Assembly: GCA_020860575.1 (NCBI GenBank)
Contig: JAJBUB010000023.1
Coordinates: forward strand, 1-32,846
DNA length: 32,846 nt
Source of the DNA: Clostridiales bacterium
GTDB lineage: Bacteria > Bacillota > Clostridia > Oscillospirales > Oscillospiraceae
Direction of reading: 5' to 3'
This document shows, in pieces, positions 5,705 to 13,447 of this stretch. The first letter of the stretch is position 1; each line of letters opens with the position of its first letter. A program made the translations under genes and the position numbers. Under the pieces are notes generated by a model. The model did not search any database. It was given only the letters and a program-made list of their open reading frames with translations, and was not told where the DNA came from.

Positions 5705-7312
5705 ATGTACGACAACGATGATATCCGGTCCAATCAGAACGACCGGGAGCCGTGGGAGCTGGATACAAGCAGCCGATTCCGGCAGCACTTTGACAGCCGC
5801 CGTGTGGAGGATCTGGGGAAAAAGTACCGGGAGCGGGCGGAAGAGCGCCGGGAGGCGCAGATCCGGAAGGCGGAGGAGGCCAAACAGGCCAGAGACGCCC
5901 GCCATGACCGGAATCGGTTCCAGCAGACGGAAAACGACGACGGCGGCACGCCTCCCCCTCCGGAGACCCACGACCCCAGAGGCGATCGGTATGACTACGG
6001 CGACGGGAGACGTGCCACGGTGGGTGCGCCCCAGAGACGGCGAGGCTCTGGCCTGTCCGGGGTGCTGGTCATCGTGGTGGTGGCGGTCATCTGTGTCTGC
6101 CTGATCTCCGGGGGCGACGCCCTGCTTGGCAGCTTCTCTCTCTGGGACGACGCAGATTATGACGATTACGGCGGCTATGACGACTACGATGACTATGACG
6201 ACGGCAGCGACTGGTACGGTGACGACGATTTCGGCGTGACCGTCCCCTATGGCGACGAGGACGAAGACGACGGCACGGACGACAGCACCGACACCGGGAT
6301 CGCCGCCGAGGAGGACGAGCTGGAGCGGGCAGAGCTGGACGAGACGTTGTCCGCGACCCTCCAGACCTCTGTGGGGTTGGAGGCGCTGTCCTACCAGGAG
6401 ATCTACGCCAAGTGCCTGCCCTCTGTGGTCTCCATCACGGTCATCACTGCCGAGGGGACGGGGACCGGCACTGGCATCGTCATGACGGCGGACGGATATA
6501 TCCTCACCTGCAACCACGTCATCGAGGACGGCATCACCTGCACCGTGACCACCTATGATGATCAGGTGTATACCGCTCTCCTGGTGGGCGGAGACGCCCA
6601 GACCGACCTGGCCGTCCTTAAAATCGAGGCGGATGGACTGACCCCCGCCGAGTTCGGCGACTCCGACGAGCTGACGGTGGGAGACGAGGCCCTGGCCATC
6701 GGCGACCCCTTGGGCACCACCCTTCGGGGTACCCTGACCAACGGCATCATTTCCGCCATCAACCGGAACGTGACGGTGAACGGCTACAGCATGACGCTGC
6801 TCCAGACCACCGCCGCCCTGAACTCCGGCAACTCCGGGGGACCCCTTATCAACATCTACGGCCAGGTGGTGGGGGTCAACAATATGAAGATGAACTCCAC
6901 CTCGGTGACGGTGGAGGGGCTGGGCTTCGCCGTCCCCACCAGTGTGGTGAAGGAGATCGTCCCCACCCTGGCCACCGAGGGCAAGGTGAGCCGCCCGGTG
7001 CTGGGCATCACCTGCTACAGCATCAGTGAGGAGTATGTGGAGTCTGGAGACTACCTCTCCTCCGGCTGCCTGGTGGCCTCGGTGAATGAGCTGTCCGACG
7101 CCTACGCCCAGGGGATCCAGGTGGGCGACTATATCACCCAGATCAACGGTATGACCGTCACCTCCGTAGACGACGTAAAGGCTGTCATTGAGGATATGTC
7201 CATCGGGGACACGGTGGAGCTGACCATCCTCCGGCCCAACGAGGAGGGCACCGCCATCGCCGAGGAGCTGACCATCACGGTGGCGCTGGTAGACCAGGCC
7301 AACATCTCCTAA
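5705..7312 (+). CDS. Membrane-anchored HtrA/DegP-type serine protease with PDZ domain
   Basis: A quality-control protease acting outside the membrane, 535 residues. Residues 1-115 form a charged cytoplasmic tail, 116-136 a single helix, and 148-205 an extremely acidic Asp/Tyr repeat region. The trypsin-like domain (about 225-420) has the triad His271 (CNHVI), Asp301 (TDLAVLK) and Ser377 (GNSGGPL). One PDZ domain covers about 430-530. It follows the histidine kinase by 40 nt and should share its transcript, as expected for an envelope-stress regulon. The GAGGGAGAG ribosome site is good. The cytoplasmic tail is longer than in most single-helix HtrA proteins, and the Asp/Tyr tract is unusual. 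A large hairpin follows the stop. Confidence 0.92.
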   Translation: MYDNDDIRSNQNDREPWELDTSSRFRQHFDSRRVEDLGKKYRERAEERREAQIRKAEEAKQARDARHDRNRFQQTENDDGGTPPPPETHDPRGDRYDYGDGRRATVGAPQRRRGSGLSGVLVIVVVAVICVCLISGGDALLGSFSLWDDADYDDYGGYDDYDDYDDGSDWYGDDDFGVTVPYGDEDEDDGTDDSTDTGIAAEEDELERAELDETLSATLQTSVGLEALSYQEIYAKCLPSVVSITVITAEGTGTGTGIVMTADGYILTCNHVIEDGITCTVTTYDDQVYTALLVGGDAQTDLAVLKIEADGLTPAEFGDSDELTVGDEALAIGDPLGTTLRGTLTNGIISAINRNVTVNGYSMTLLQTTAALNSGNSGGPLINIYGQVVGVNNMKMNSTSVTVEGLGFAVPTSVVKEIVPTLATEGKVSRPVLGITCYSISEEYVESGDYLSSGCLVASVNELSDAYAQGIQVGDYITQINGMTVTSVDDVKAVIEDMSIGDTVELTILRPNEEGTAIAEELTITVALVDQANIS

Positions 7313-7332
7313 GCCAGATACAGCGTATAAAG

Positions 7333-7380
7333 CACCGCCTGTCCGGGGATACTGAGGGTATCCTTCCGAGACAGGCGGTG
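7333..7380 (+). terminator. Long hairpin after htrA, reaching into the CBS gene's ribosome site
   Basis: An 11-bp stem CACCGCCTGTC (7333-7343 with 7370-7380) is extended inside by CGG/CCG and GGATAC/GTATCC, giving an almost continuous stem of about 20 bp, followed by TTGTT. It may end the protease operon. Its 3' arm contains AGGCGG, the only ribosome-site-like sequence for the CBS gene at 7386. Confidence 0.7.
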
Positions 7381-7385
7381 TTGTT

Positions 7386-7823
7386 ATGCGTATTCAGGAT
7401 ATCATGTCCAAAACGGTGGTCTCCATCACCCCGGAGGAGTCCGCCGCCCTGGCGGCCCGGCTGCTCACCCGGCACAATCTGGGCATTCTCCCGGTGTGCA
7501 GTCAGAGCGGCAAATTAGAAGGGGTAGTCACAGACCGGGACATTATCACCCGGTGCCTGGCGGCCAGCGAGGACCCATCCCGGGTGCCGGTACGGGACAT
7601 TATGACCCGCGACCCGGAAACCCTCTCCCCTCAGGACAAGGGCGAGGACGCCCTGCGCCGGATGGCAAAGCGTCAGGTGCGGCGCATCCCCGTGGTGGAG
7701 GACGGCCAGGTGGTGGGAATGGTCTCCCTGGGCGACCTGGCTAAAAAAAGCCGCTATGAGGCGGAGGCGGCAAAGGCCCTGTGTGACATCTCCGCCAACG
7801 TCACCCGTCGGCGGCAGAAGTGA
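7386..7823 (+). CDS. CBS domain-pair protein
   Basis: The 145-residue protein is little more than one Bateman module: CBS1 (about 1-62, opening with MRIQDIMSK and ending VVTDRDIITR) and CBS2 (about 69-125, opening VRDIMTRDP and ending MVSLGDLAKK). Such pairs bind adenine nucleotides or related ligands and act as sensors; the target here is unknown. The C-terminal 20 residues are charged. The start at ATG 7386 is set by the conserved first CBS motif; its weak AGGCGG ribosome site is 7 nt upstream inside a hairpin. It ends 7 nt from the stop of the convergent NUDIX gene, with no terminator between. Confidence 0.9.
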   Translation: MRIQDIMSKTVVSITPEESAALAARLLTRHNLGILPVCSQSGKLEGVVTDRDIITRCLAASEDPSRVPVRDIMTRDPETLSPQDKGEDALRRMAKRQVRRIPVVEDGQVVGMVSLGDLAKKSRYEAEAAKALCDISANVTRRRQK

Positions 7824-7830
7824 GTCCGGG

Positions 7831-8376
7831 TCACAGCTTGCCGGATTTCACCAGAGCATAGGTGCGCAGAACCCCGATCTGGGTCTTGGCGTCGGGGAGG
7901 CGGTTGTCCAGGGCCATCTGATAGGCCTCCTCCAGAGGGATCTTCTCCACCTCCAGAAACTCGTCCTCGTCCAAGTCCATCTCAGTGGAGCCGGAGATGC
8001 GGCAGGCCCACAGGCGGAGAATTTCGGCGCAGTACCCCGGGGTGGGGTAGACCTCTCCCAGAAAAACATAGCTGTCGGCGGTGGTGCCCGTCTCCTCCCG
8101 CTGCTCCCGCTTCATGGCCTCAAAGGGGTCCTCGCCCTTCTCCAGCTTTCCGGCGGGCAGCTCCAGCGTCTCCGCCATAAAGGGGTAGCGGAACTGACGG
8201 ACAAAGAGCAGCTCGTCCCGGTCGGTAAGCGCGGCGATGGTGACGCCGCCGGGATGCTCCACCACCTCCCGTGCGGCAGTCTTGCCGTCAGGGAGCAGGG
8301 CCTGATCCACCCGCAGGTTGATGATGCGGCCCCTGAATTTGTACTCATAGGAGAGCTGAGATTCGTTTAAGTTCAT
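7831..8376 (-). CDS. NUDIX hydrolase, ADP-ribose pyrophosphatase type
   Basis: Hydrolyses nucleoside diphosphates linked to another group, most likely ADP-ribose to AMP and ribose 5-phosphate. It has 181 residues. The N-terminal strand region has the FRGRIINLRVD pattern of ADP-ribose pyrophosphatases. The Nudix box is at about 75-97 (GKLEKGEDPF, then REQREETG): Gly, Glu and the REx2EE core are present, though Gln stands at the usual hydrophobic position. PTPGYCAEIL after the box matches the ADP-ribose subgroup. An AGGAGG site lies 8 nt before the ATG. It is the last gene of the minus-strand run tdk-radical SAM-NUDIX, 102 nt after the radical SAM gene. Confidence 0.88.
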   Translation of the reverse strand: MNLNESQLSYEYKFRGRIINLRVDQALLPDGKTAAREVVEHPGGVTIAALTDRDELLFVRQFRYPFMAETLELPAGKLEKGEDPFEAMKREQREETGTTADSYVFLGEVYPTPGYCAEILRLWACRISGSTEMDLDEDEFLEVEKIPLEEAYQMALDNRLPDAKTQIGVLRTYALVKSGKL

Positions 8377-8465
8377 GGTGATGACCTCCTGGGTGGAAAG
8401 ATGGATTTATTTTAGCCTCACTTAAAAGGGGAGCCGAAGGAATTGCATCAGACACTTCGCCTCAC

Positions 8466-8478
8466 AGAGGGAGCCAAG
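8466..8478. repeat. Fragment of the 10158-10211 repeat
   Basis: AGAGGGAGCCAAG occurs here and again at 10198-10210, where it is the end of a larger hairpin repeat. It sits directly at the end of the radical SAM gene. It may be a remnant of the same repeat family or chance. Confidence 0.35.
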
Positions 8479-9354
8479 TTACACCCCCGTCAAATCAAAG
8501 CTGGGGATATACCCGCTCTCCGCCGACTCCGGCTCCTGGGCAAAGCCCTCCAGGCCCAGATTTTCCATATAGGTGCGGAGAGAGCGGCTCTCCGCCTTTT
8601 TCAGCCGGCGGTTCAGCTCAGGGAACTCCTGGGGCACTCTGCCCCAGGGGAGATACTGGCTCATGAGGGAGAACAGCACCGTGCCCGGGGGAAAGCTCTC
8701 CGCCAACCAGTCCATCACCGCGCGGGCGGCGGCGGCCTTGCCGGGGAGGATGAGGTGCCGGATGACCACCCCCCGCTTTAGCAGTCCGTCCTCCATGACG
8801 TACGGCCCGGTCTGGCGCACCATCTCCCGGATGGCGGCCTGGGCGGTCTCCACATAGTCTCCCGCCCCGGAGTACCGGAGGGCGTCGGCGTTGCTGGCGT
8901 ATTTCAGGTCAGGGAGGTAGACGTCCACCTTCCCCTCCAAGGCTCGTAGGGTCTCCACCCGCTCATAGCCTCCGGTGTTCCACACCACCGGGACGGGGAG
9001 AGGCCGCTCCAGCACCTGGCGGACGACGTGGGCATAGTGGGTAGGGGTGACAAAGTTGATGTTGTGGGCCCCCTGGGCGATCAGCTCCTCACAGATGGCC
9101 CGGACCCGCTCCACCGTCACCGGCTTGCCGAAGCCCTGGCGGCTGATCTCGTCGTTCTGGCAAAAGACACACTGGAGGGGACAGCCGGAGAAAAAGACGG
9201 CCCCGGAGCCCTGCGTCCCGGAGATGGGCGGCTCCTCCCAGAAGTGGAGGGCGCCCCGGGCCACCACCGGCAGCTCCGGCATATGGCAGAAGCCCTCCCC
9301 CTGGGTGTCCGTCCGCAATGCGTGGCACCGCCGGGGGCAGAGATCACAGATCAT
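8479..9354 (-). CDS. Radical SAM protein, PflX/PflA-like (COG1313 type)
   Basis: A 291-residue iron-sulfur protein. The N-terminus carries a Cys motif CDLCPRRCHA and a later Cys in GEGFC, followed by a LHFWEEPPISG block and the radical SAM motif SGCPLQCVFCQN (CxxxCxxC) at about 66-73, which holds the 4Fe-4S cluster that cleaves S-adenosylmethionine. This order matches the PflX-like family of pyruvate formate-lyase activase relatives, whose target is unknown. The frame is open upstream to 9531, but the conserved start is ATG 9354 with a GGGAG site. It overlaps the end of tdk by 11 nt, so translation is probably coupled. Confidence 0.88.
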   Translation of the reverse strand: MICDLCPRRCHALRTDTQGEGFCHMPELPVVARGALHFWEEPPISGTQGSGAVFFSGCPLQCVFCQNDEISRQGFGKPVTVERVRAICEELIAQGAHNINFVTPTHYAHVVRQVLERPLPVPVVWNTGGYERVETLRALEGKVDVYLPDLKYASNADALRYSGAGDYVETAQAAIREMVRQTGPYVMEDGLLKRGVVIRHLILPGKAAAARAVMDWLAESFPPGTVLFSLMSQYLPWGRVPQEFPELNRRLKKAESRSLRTYMENLGLEGFAQEPESAESGYIPSFDLTGV

Positions 9355-9928
9355 GCCGCTCTCCCGGCCCCAGATCGCCTGTCCGCCAGTGGCGGCGGCA
9401 GAGGCCGATATACTTATCGTTGGCCCCCAGCACCACCTGCTCCCCCTCCTTGAGCACCCGGCGGTGCTCGTCAAACCGGGCGTTATAGGTGGCCTTCCGT
9501 CCACACCAGCAGATAGTCTTGATCTCCTCAATGATGTCCGCCGCAGCCATCAGCGCCTGAGAGCCGGGGAACAGATCTCCCTTGAAGTCGGTGCGCAGGC
9601 CGTAGCAGATCACCGGCACATTCCACAGGTCTACCACCCGGGTCAGATAGTCCACATCCTCATGGGAGAGAAACTGGGCCTCGTCCACGATGATGCAGGC
9701 ATACCGGCGCACCTGCTCCTCCGGGAGCGCCAGAAATTCGTGAAAATAGATACAGCCCCAGGCCAGACCGATCCGGGAGGCGACTACCCGCTGACCGTCC
9801 CGCTGATCCAGGGCGGGCTTGACCATCAGGGCCTCCTGGCCCCGCTCCTCATAGTTGTAGCGCACCATCAGGGCGTTGGCCGTCTTGCTGGAGCCCATGA
9901 CGCCGTATCGAAAGTAGAGCTTTGCCAT
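9344..9928 (-). CDS. tdk: Thymidine kinase
   Basis: Phosphorylates thymidine to dTMP in the salvage pathway. It has 194 residues, the usual length of type II kinases. The phosphate-binding loop is GVMGSSKTANAL (about 10-21), the Walker B-like segment is IIVDEAQFLS, and the zinc-ribbon cysteines are in CWCGRKA and LCRRHW. The lasso region (NARFDEHRR) is present. The frame stays open to 10066, but ATG 9928 has a GGAG ribosome site and starts the conserved MAKLYFRYG. It overlaps the radical SAM gene downstream. Confidence 0.95.
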   Translation of the reverse strand: MAKLYFRYGVMGSSKTANALMVRYNYEERGQEALMVKPALDQRDGQRVVASRIGLAWGCIYFHEFLALPEEQVRRYACIIVDEAQFLSHEDVDYLTRVVDLWNVPVICYGLRTDFKGDLFPGSQALMAAADIIEEIKTICWCGRKATYNARFDEHRRVLKEGEQVVLGANDKYIGLCRRHWRTGDLGPGERHDL

Positions 9929-9990
9929 TGGTTCGTCTCCTTTTTTGTGTGGATAGGGTGGAATTGTAGTCGAAAAGCATGCCCCTTGCC

Positions 9991-10057
9991 TCCCTCCTTG
10001 AGGCGAAGTGCCGCCGCAGGCGGTAGAGGTGGCACGGCGTAAGCCGTGACGGAGGGA
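9991..10057. repeat. Fold-back repeat element with TCCCTCC/GGAGGGA ends
   Basis: The ends TCCCTCC (9991-9997) and GGAGGGA (10051-10057) are inverted. Inside are two hairpins: GCCGCC-GCA-GGCGGT (10010-10024) and CACGGC-GTAA-GCCGTG (10033-10048), the second closed by a GNRA-type loop. This looks like a small mobile or regulatory repeat unit of a kind often scattered through gut Clostridia genomes; copies elsewhere cannot be checked here. Confidence 0.55.
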
Positions 10058-10091
10058 AAGCGACACGCACCCACGATAAAATATGCACCAT

Positions 10092-10126
10092 CGGCGAATT
10101 CGCAGAGAGTCGGTGCGAATTCGCCG
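10092..10126. repeat. Perfect 12-bp inverted repeat with palindromic arms
   Basis: CGGCGAATTCGC (10092-10103) and its exact inverse (10115-10126) are separated by 11 nt. Each arm contains the palindrome GCGAATTCGC, so the site has nested dyad symmetry. It lies between two other repeat elements in the gap between mutY and tdk. It could be a terminator-like hairpin, a protein-binding site or a repeat end. Confidence 0.65.
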
Positions 10127-10157
10127 TGAGCTTTCAGCATTTCAAAAGTCCCTGCCG

Positions 10158-10211
10158 CACTCCCTCAGTCTGCCCTTCGGGCAGCCAGCTCCCTCAAAGA
10201 GGGAGCCAAGG
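10158..10211. repeat. Double-hairpin repeat after mutY
   Basis: Two hairpins stand side by side: CTGCCC-TTC-GGGCAG (10170-10184) and GCTCCCTC-AAA-GAGGGAGC (10188-10206). It starts 9 nt beyond the mutY stop and could end the mutY transcript. Its last 13 nt recur at 8466-8478. The CTCCCTCAG...GAGGGAGCC style is the same as the 9991-10057 element, so both may be parts of one family. Confidence 0.6.
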
Positions 10212-10219
10212 GAACATTT

Positions 10220-11296
10220 TCAGCTCCCCCAAAAGGGAGAACGCTCCCACCCCTCCAGATACCGCTCCACCAGGGGCAGAAAGGCGGAAAAGGCATTGGG
10301 TACCGGATAGATCTCCCGAAGGGCGGCGCTGTCTGCCCATACCCAGCCGTCGGGGAGGCGGTCGTTTTCCAGCGTCAGCCAGACTCCCCGCATCTGCCAT
10401 TCGATGTGGGTGAAGATGTGCCGTCCTGTCCCGGCGTCCTCTGCGGACTGGACATCCAGAGGCCAGGGGGCAAAGCCCTCCTCCTCCGGCGTGTTGGGCA
10501 GCTCCCACAGGGAGGCCAGCAGTCCCCGCTCCGGCCTGCGCCGGAGGGCGATCTTGCCCTGATAGCGGATGAGCCAGACGGTACGCCGCTCCACCCGTCG
10601 GGCTTTTTTGGCTGCCTTGACCGGCAGCCGGCTCACGGTGCCCTCCCGGTTGGCCCGGCACAGCCCAGAGAGGGGGCAGCGGTCGCACAGGGGCGCGCCG
10701 TTGGGCAGGCAGACCAGGGCGCCCAGCTCCATGAGAGACTGATTGAACTGGCCGGGGGCGTAGACGGGGATAATTTTCTGAATCAGCGCCCGGATCGCCG
10801 CCCTGGTCTCCGGGCGGCCGATGTCCGAATCGTCCCCTGTGAGCCGGGTCACAACCCGGAGCACATTGCCGTCCACGGCGGGGACGGGTTGACCAAAGGC
10901 GATGGAGGCGATGGCTCCGGCGGTGTACTCCCCCACCCCGGAGAGGGAGAGAATGTCCTCATAGCGGGAGGGGAACGTGCCGCCGTACCGGGTCATAATT
11001 TGCCGGGCAGCTTTTTGCAGGTTCCTCGCCCGGTTGTAATAGCCCAGGCCCTGCCACAGCTTCAACAGCTGCTGCTCGTCTCCGGCGGCCAGAGCCTCCA
11101 CCGTGGGAAATGCCTCCATGAACCGCTGAAAGTAGTCCAGCACCGCCGCCACCCGGGTCTGCTGGAGCATGATCTCCGACACCCAGACCTTGTAGGGCTG
11201 AGGGTCGCTCCGCCAGGGGAGGGTGCGGGCATTGTCCCGGAACCACTCCAGCAGGGGAAACACGATCTCGCTCAGCTGCGACTGCCGCTCTTCCAT
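10220..11296 (-). CDS. mutY: Adenine DNA glycosylase MutY
   Basis: Removes adenine mispaired with 8-oxoguanine. It has 358 residues. The catalytic domain has Glu41 (WVSEIMLQQT), the helix-hairpin-helix LSGVGEYTAGA (118-128) and the catalytic Asp142 (AVDGNVLRV). Four cluster cysteines are Cys196, 204, 207 and 213 in a C-x7-C-x2-C-x5-C spacing, one residue longer in the first gap than the E. coli form. The C-terminal MutT-like domain (about 225-350) recognises 8-oxoguanine. The frame is open to 11356, but ATG 11296 has an AGGAGGGGG site 7 nt upstream. It is divergent from the second two-component system. Confidence 0.95.
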   Translation of the reverse strand: MEERQSQLSEIVFPLLEWFRDNARTLPWRSDPQPYKVWVSEIMLQQTRVAAVLDYFQRFMEAFPTVEALAAGDEQQLLKLWQGLGYYNRARNLQKAARQIMTRYGGTFPSRYEDILSLSGVGEYTAGAIASIAFGQPVPAVDGNVLRVVTRLTGDDSDIGRPETRAAIRALIQKIIPVYAPGQFNQSLMELGALVCLPNGAPLCDRCPLSGLCRANREGTVSRLPVKAAKKARRVERRTVWLIRYQGKIALRRRPERGLLASLWELPNTPEEEGFAPWPLDVQSAEDAGTGRHIFTHIEWQMRGVWLTLENDRLPDGWVWADSAALREIYPVPNAFSAFLPLVERYLEGWERSPFWGS

Positions 11297-11323
11297 GGAC
11301 TCGCCCCCTCCTGTCTGCCCCTT

Positions 11324-11352
11324 ATTATATCCGTATCCGGGACTGATTGCAA
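11324..11352 (-). promoter_or_regulatory. mutY promoter
   Basis: On the minus strand TTGCAA (11352-11347), a 17-nt spacer and a perfect TATAAT (11329-11324). The start would be near 11317, about 21 nt before the ATG. Confidence 0.75.
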
Positions 11353-11366
11353 ACACTTTCCCCTAT

Positions 11367-11395
11367 TTGCCATTTTCCCCATCTCCTGCTATACT
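11367..11395 (+). promoter_or_regulatory. Promoter of the second two-component operon
   Basis: TTGCCA (11367-11372), a 17-nt spacer and TATACT (11390-11395). It lies back to back with the mutY promoter, 14 nt apart, so the two could share regulation. Confidence 0.75.
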
Positions 11396-11429
11396 AAGGG
11401 CAGAACTTTGACGCTTGGGAGGCCGCTCT

Positions 11430-12104
11430 ATGGAAGTGCTGATCATTGAGGACGAACGGCTTATCGCCCAGACCATCGCCGACCTGCTGGAGACCCAGGG
11501 GGACCGGGGCACCATCGCCCTGGACGGCCCCACCGGTCTGCGGGCGGGGCTGGAGCGGCGCTGGGACGCCATCATTCTGGACGTGATGCTGCCGGGGATG
11601 GACGGCTTTCAGGTCCTGCGGGAGCTGCGGGGCCGGGGAGTGCGCACTCCGGTACTCATGCTCACCGCCCGGACCCAGCTGGACGACCGGGTGACCGGGC
11701 TGGACAGCGGGGCGGACTACTACCTCACCAAGCCCTTTGAGGCGAAGGAGCTGCTGGCCTGTGTGCGGATGCTCACCCGTCGTCGGGAAAAGGCGGCCCC
11801 CGCGGTGCTGTCCTTCGGGGACCTGCGGCTGGAGCTGTCCTCCTGTCTGCTTTGCTGCGGGGAGCGGTCTGTGCGGCTGAGCCGGAAGGAGTTTGAGATC
11901 ATGGGTCTGCTGCTGGAGCGGCAAGGACAGAACGTCTCCAAGGACGCCATCCTGCAAAAGGTCTGGGGGAGCGGAGAGAGCGCCGACGGGGGCAACGTGG
12001 AGGTCTACATCTCCTTCCTGCGGAAGAAGCTCCAGCATCTGGGAAGCCGCTGCGCCATCCGCACCCAGCGCACCCAGGGCTACCGTCTGGAGGTGGAGGC
12101 ATGA
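11430..12104 (+). CDS. OmpR-family response regulator
   Basis: A transcription regulator of 224 residues. The receiver domain has Glu7-Asp8, the phosphorylated Asp51 (IILDVMLPGMDG) and the KPFE lysine; the winged-helix DNA-binding domain (about 128-222) ends GNVEVYISFLRKKL and TQGYRLEVEA. The ATG at 11430 has a GGAGG site 7 nt upstream; a TTG at 11415 in the same frame lies inside that site and is rejected. The stop overlaps the kinase start (ATGA), so the pair is translationally coupled. It belongs with QseB/CutR-like regulators by general outline; the signal and regulon are unknown. Confidence 0.93.
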   Translation: MEVLIIEDERLIAQTIADLLETQGDRGTIALDGPTGLRAGLERRWDAIILDVMLPGMDGFQVLRELRGRGVRTPVLMLTARTQLDDRVTGLDSGADYYLTKPFEAKELLACVRMLTRRREKAAPAVLSFGDLRLELSSCLLCCGERSVRLSRKEFEIMGLLLERQGQNVSKDAILQKVWGSGESADGGNVEVYISFLRKKLQHLGSRCAIRTQRTQGYRLEVEA

Positions 12105-13312
12105 TCGAACGGCTGCGGCGCAAGTTTATCCTCATTATCATGCTGCTGGTGGGGGCCATGCTGGCTGCCGCCTGTCTGGGCTTTCTGTTTACCATGAGGA
12201 GCAGTTTGGAAGAGGCCAGCGTCTCCGTCCTGGAGCGGGTCATCTGGGAGGACGAGACCCCCGCCTGGTCGGTGGAGGAAGACGAGGTCACTGTCTCCCT
12301 GCCCTATTTCACCGTGACCGTCATTCCCAACGGCAGCGCCGCCATTATCACCTCCAGCCAGTTTTACGATCTGGACGACTCGGAGAGCCTGCTGGGGGCC
12401 ATCAACGCCGCCTTGGAGCAGGAGGACAGCATGGGTCTGCTGGAGGACTACGGCCTGCGGTATCTCCGGGAGGCCACCCAAGTGGGCTGGCGGCTGGCCT
12501 TTGTGGACATCTCCTATGAGCAGAGTATGCTGGGCCAGGCGGCGGTGAATGTGCTGCTGGTGGGCCTGGCAGCGCTGGCGGTACTGTTCGTTATCAGCGT
12601 CTTTTTGGCCCGCTGGGCGGTCCGCCCGGTGGAGCGCTCCTGGAAGCAACAGCGGCAGTTTGTGGCCGACGCCTCTCATGAGCTGAAAACCCCTCTGACA
12701 GTGATCCTCTCCAACGCCGACCTGCTGGAAGAGGAGGAGCTGTCCGACCAGGCCCGGCACTGGACGGAGAATATCCACACCGGCGGGGAGCAGATGCGGG
12801 AGCTGGTGGAGCAGCTGCTCCTGCTGGCCCGGAGCGACAGCGACCAGGGACAGCAGATGAACCTCCAGCCGGTAGACCTGTCCGACCTGGCGGAGACGGC
12901 GGCCCTCATGTTTGAGCCGGTGGCCTTCGAGGCGGGCAAGCTGCTGGTGCAGGAGATTCAAAGGGAAATTGTCGTGGAGGGCGACTCCTCCCGGCTGAAG
13001 CGGCTGCTGGATATCCTACTGGACAACGCCGTTAAGTACGCCGCCCCCGGCGGGCAGATCCGCCTCTCCCTGAGGTCAGAGGGGAGGCGGGCGCTGCTGA
13101 CCGTCTCCGACCAGGGGACGCCGTTGGAGAAAGAGGAGCTGGAGCGCATCTTCCAGCGGTTCTACCGGGCGGACGAGGCCCGAAGCACCCAGGGCTTTGG
13201 GCTGGGCCTTGCCATCGCCCAGAGCATCGCCCAGGAGCACCACGGCAGGCTGTGGGCGGAGTCTGACCCGGCGGGGTGGAACAGCTTTTACTGCTCTCTG
13301 CCGCTGGGGTGA
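12101..13312 (+). CDS. Sensor histidine kinase without recognisable HAMP
   Basis: The membrane kinase partner of the preceding regulator, 403 residues. Helix 1 is at about 9-31, the outer sensor region at 32-145, helix 2 at 146-170. The HisKA domain follows almost directly with the phosphorylated His193 (DASHELKTPLT), so only a short linker takes the place of HAMP. The HATPase domain has the N box (LLDNAVKYA), a SDQGTPL G1 box and GLGLAIAQSIA. The ATG overlaps the regulator's stop by 4 nt. The sensor region is rich in acidic residues and matches no domain I know. No terminator is seen before the efp promoter, 35 nt downstream. Confidence 0.92.
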   Translation: MIERLRRKFILIIMLLVGAMLAAACLGFLFTMRSSLEEASVSVLERVIWEDETPAWSVEEDEVTVSLPYFTVTVIPNGSAAIITSSQFYDLDDSESLLGAINAALEQEDSMGLLEDYGLRYLREATQVGWRLAFVDISYEQSMLGQAAVNVLLVGLAALAVLFVISVFLARWAVRPVERSWKQQRQFVADASHELKTPLTVILSNADLLEEEELSDQARHWTENIHTGGEQMRELVEQLLLLARSDSDQGQQMNLQPVDLSDLAETAALMFEPVAFEAGKLLVQEIQREIVVEGDSSRLKRLLDILLDNAVKYAAPGGQIRLSLRSEGRRALLTVSDQGTPLEKEELERIFQRFYRADEARSTQGFGLGLAIAQSIAQEHHGRLWAESDPAGWNSFYCSLPLG

Positions 13313-13346
13313 GCGCAAATTGCCCGTCCTTTTCCCGGATATCCCC

Positions 13347-13375
13347 TTGCCAAGCGGCAGAAAATAGGCTAAAAT
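13347..13375 (+). promoter_or_regulatory. efp promoter
   Basis: TTGCCA (13347-13352), a 17-nt spacer and TAAAAT (13370-13375). The predicted leader is about 65 nt to the ATG at 13448. Confidence 0.7.
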
Positions 13376-13447
13376 AGGAGAGTAAAATACCGTTCCGGCA
13401 GGCAGATCGTCTGTTGGGAGTGAGAACCTGATTTGGAGGCTGAGAAA

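Noticed and set aside
9355-9531. N-terminal extension of the radical SAM protein
   Set aside because: It overlaps the tdk coding region in another frame, is low-complexity, and the conserved family start is at 9354.
10220-11449. Long plus-strand open frame opposite mutY (10406-11449), and similar long antisense frames elsewhere such as 27710-30121
   Set aside because: These are shadows of high-GC coding strands: no ribosome sites, composition unlike proteins, and complete known genes on the other strand.
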